From contig JANQSM010000172.1 of NCBI GenBank assembly GCA_028284025.1, positions 1-6,753 on the forward strand: a DNA stretch of 6,753 bases. The letters are read 5' to 3'. Under the pieces are notes generated by a model. The model worked only from the letters and a program-made list of their open reading frames with translations, was not told where the DNA came from and did not search any database. Shown here piece by piece: positions 5,640-6,753 of the stretch. This DNA is from Alphaproteobacteria bacterium. GTDB lineage: Bacteria > Pseudomonadota > Alphaproteobacteria > JANQSM01. Made by a program: the position numbers and the translations under genes. The first letter of the stretch is position 1. Each line of letters starts with the position of its first letter.

Positions 5640-6753
5640 TCAGGTTGTGGTTAATATTGTCTGGGTCACAGCGGTTTCTTCCATAATGGCATCTTCCAGT
5701 TTAGCTCCTTCCAAATTAGCACGATCCAGATTGGCTCCCCGCAAATCTGCCCCGGAAAGATCCGCATTTACTAAGCGTGCCCCGGAAAGATCCGCATTCT
5801 TAAGGTTTGCCATAGAAAGATTGGCGCCGGTTAAATCCACTGGGTAATCAATCATACGCCCATCCATGCGTACTGGCACGGGATCCAGGATGGCTTCTTC
5901 CAGATTACTGCGCGATAAGTCTGCCCCAACCAGCCGTGCTCCACTTAAGGTTGCCTTATGTAAATCACAATTACGCAGATCAGATTGAGACAAATTCGCC
6001 ATAATGAAAATGCTGTAAGAAAGTTTTGTCCCAGCAATGCGGCAATTAATCAGCTCTGCTCCAGAAAGGTTGCAACCTGTCAAATCCATGTGAGACAAAT
6101 CTACTTCCTCTAATTTAGCCTGTGCACCGGCATTACCATCTTCGCGAATCCAGCTGAAATGGTCGTTAAATACCTTGCGAACGGAAATAGAAAGCCCGGC
6201 AGATCCTTTGAATAAATTAGCTCCGTTAAAATCTGCTGTGGTCAGATCGACGCTTTCCAGTACGGAATCATTCATATCTGCGTGCTTAAAGGTTGCCCCA
6301 TCAATGCGTGCTGCAGACAAGTTGGCTTTTTTAAAACTGGCATGAGAAAAATCTGTATTCAACATGCTGGATTTGACCAAATTGGCCTTGTCAAAATTGG
6401 TCTCCCGTGCGATGGAATAATCTAATCGGGCGTTGTTTAGTTGCGCCCCTGTCAACATTGCTCCATTCAACTGAGAATCCGTCAAGTCAACGCCATCCGC
6501 CAGTCCGGTGACATTTTCATAAATCTGACTAACGTCTACTGGCCCGCCTTCCTTACTGATAGGACGCCCCATAATAGATCCGCCGCGCAAATCAGCCTCT
6601 GTCAAATCAGTGTTTGTCAGATCTGTACGGTGCATATTGGCACCTCGTAGATCTACCCGGGCTGCATTGGCTTTGATCAGCTTGGCACCCTCAAGCACCA
6701 CACCGAACATGTCAGCGGTTGTTAAGTCTGTCGCTGTAAAATTTGCATCGCTT
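5640..6753 (-). CDS. Pentapeptide-repeat protein (N-terminus outside window)
   Basis: At least 370 residues are visible, and the frame runs off the right edge, so an ATG at 6708-6710 is internal (the codons before it, NFTATDLTTAD, continue the pattern). Nearly the whole chain is A(D/N)LXX pentapeptides, which fold into a right-handed quadrilateral beta-helix. Counting from that Met, repeats cover about 4-43, 74-168, 199-275 and 291-343. Three insertions break the coil: about 44-73 (GGSIMGRPISKEGG...), 169-198 with FNDHFSWIREDGNAG, and 276-290 with PVRMDGRMIDYP. The last repeats (ADLSGADLRGANLDRANLEG) are the most regular. There is no transmembrane segment, and the molecular role is unknown; such proteins range from DNA mimics to scaffolds. 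The stop codon lies 45 bases before the ccmF ATG, so co-transcription with ccmF is plausible. Confidence 0.92.
   Translation of the reverse strand, partial: SDANFTATDLTTADMFGVVLEGAKLIKANAARVDLRGANMHRTDLTNTDLTEADLRGGSIMGRPISKEGGPVDVSQIYENVTGLADGVDLTDSQLNGAMLTGAQLNNARLDYSIARETNFDKANLVKSSMLNTDFSHASFKKANLSAARIDGATFKHADMNDSVLESVDLTTADFNGANLFKGSAGLSISVRKVFNDHFSWIREDGNAGAQAKLEEVDLSHMDLTGCNLSGAELINCRIAGTKLSYSIFIMANLSQSDLRNCDLHKATLSGARLVGADLSRSNLEEAILDPVPVRMDGRMIDYPVDLTGANLSMANLKNADLSGARLVNADLSGADLRGANLDRANLEGAKLEDAIMEETAVTQTILTTT
5748..5798. repeat. Near-tandem repeat inside the pentapeptide gene, 30-base period
   Basis: A 21-base stretch at 5748-5768 recurs without mismatch at 5778-5798, exactly 30 bases (two pentapeptides) later. 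It encodes NADLSGA on both occasions. Identity at synonymous positions points to recent duplication or gene conversion within the repeat tract and not only selection on the protein. Confidence 0.8.

Overview
The window looks like chromosomal housekeeping sequence from an alphaproteobacterium of moderate to low GC, probably outside the classic high-GC free-living groups. This rests on four things: an RpoH-type heat-shock sigma factor beside an RluD-type pseudouridine synthase (an arrangement I recall from alphaproteobacteria), a System I cytochrome c lyase subunit CcmF, a cyclophilin of the alphaproteobacterial type, and a degenerate copy of the short palindromic repeat common between genes in that class. 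A Rickettsiales/Holosporales-like or Micavibrio-like lineage is possible, but this is inference and no marker here settles it.

Layout. Positions 2-238 hold the 3' end of an unrecognised membrane-protein gene on the + strand, which converges on everything else. All other genes are on the - strand. Read in transcription order from the right edge they are: a pentapeptide-repeat protein (5' end outside the window, ending at 5640), ccmF (5594-3735), an unrecognised 138-aa soluble protein (3678-3262), a periplasmic cyclophilin (3220-2618), and a strong intrinsic terminator (about 2585-2552). A 314-base gap with a candidate 30-aa signal-peptide-like ORF follows, then rluD (2303-1311) and rpoH (1202-339).

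How the parts relate. The block from the pentapeptide protein to the cyclophilin has gaps of 24-56 bases and ends at the terminator, so it may be one transcription unit with an internal promoter. CcmF and the cyclophilin both act on the periplasmic side, in heme attachment to cytochrome c and in protein folding. The second block makes an rRNA-modification enzyme and the heat-shock sigma factor. rpoH has its own leader, and the most notable signal of the window lies there: a near-perfect CIRCE operator (1236-1262), the binding site of the HrcA repressor. It sits just downstream of a plausible sigma70-type promoter and of a CTTGAAA box like the -35 element of sigma-32 promoters. This suggests that HrcA controls rpoH, wiring the repressor and sigma-factor heat-shock circuits together. 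I found no mobile element, CRISPR array or RNA gene, and no evidence of a wholly new multi-gene system.
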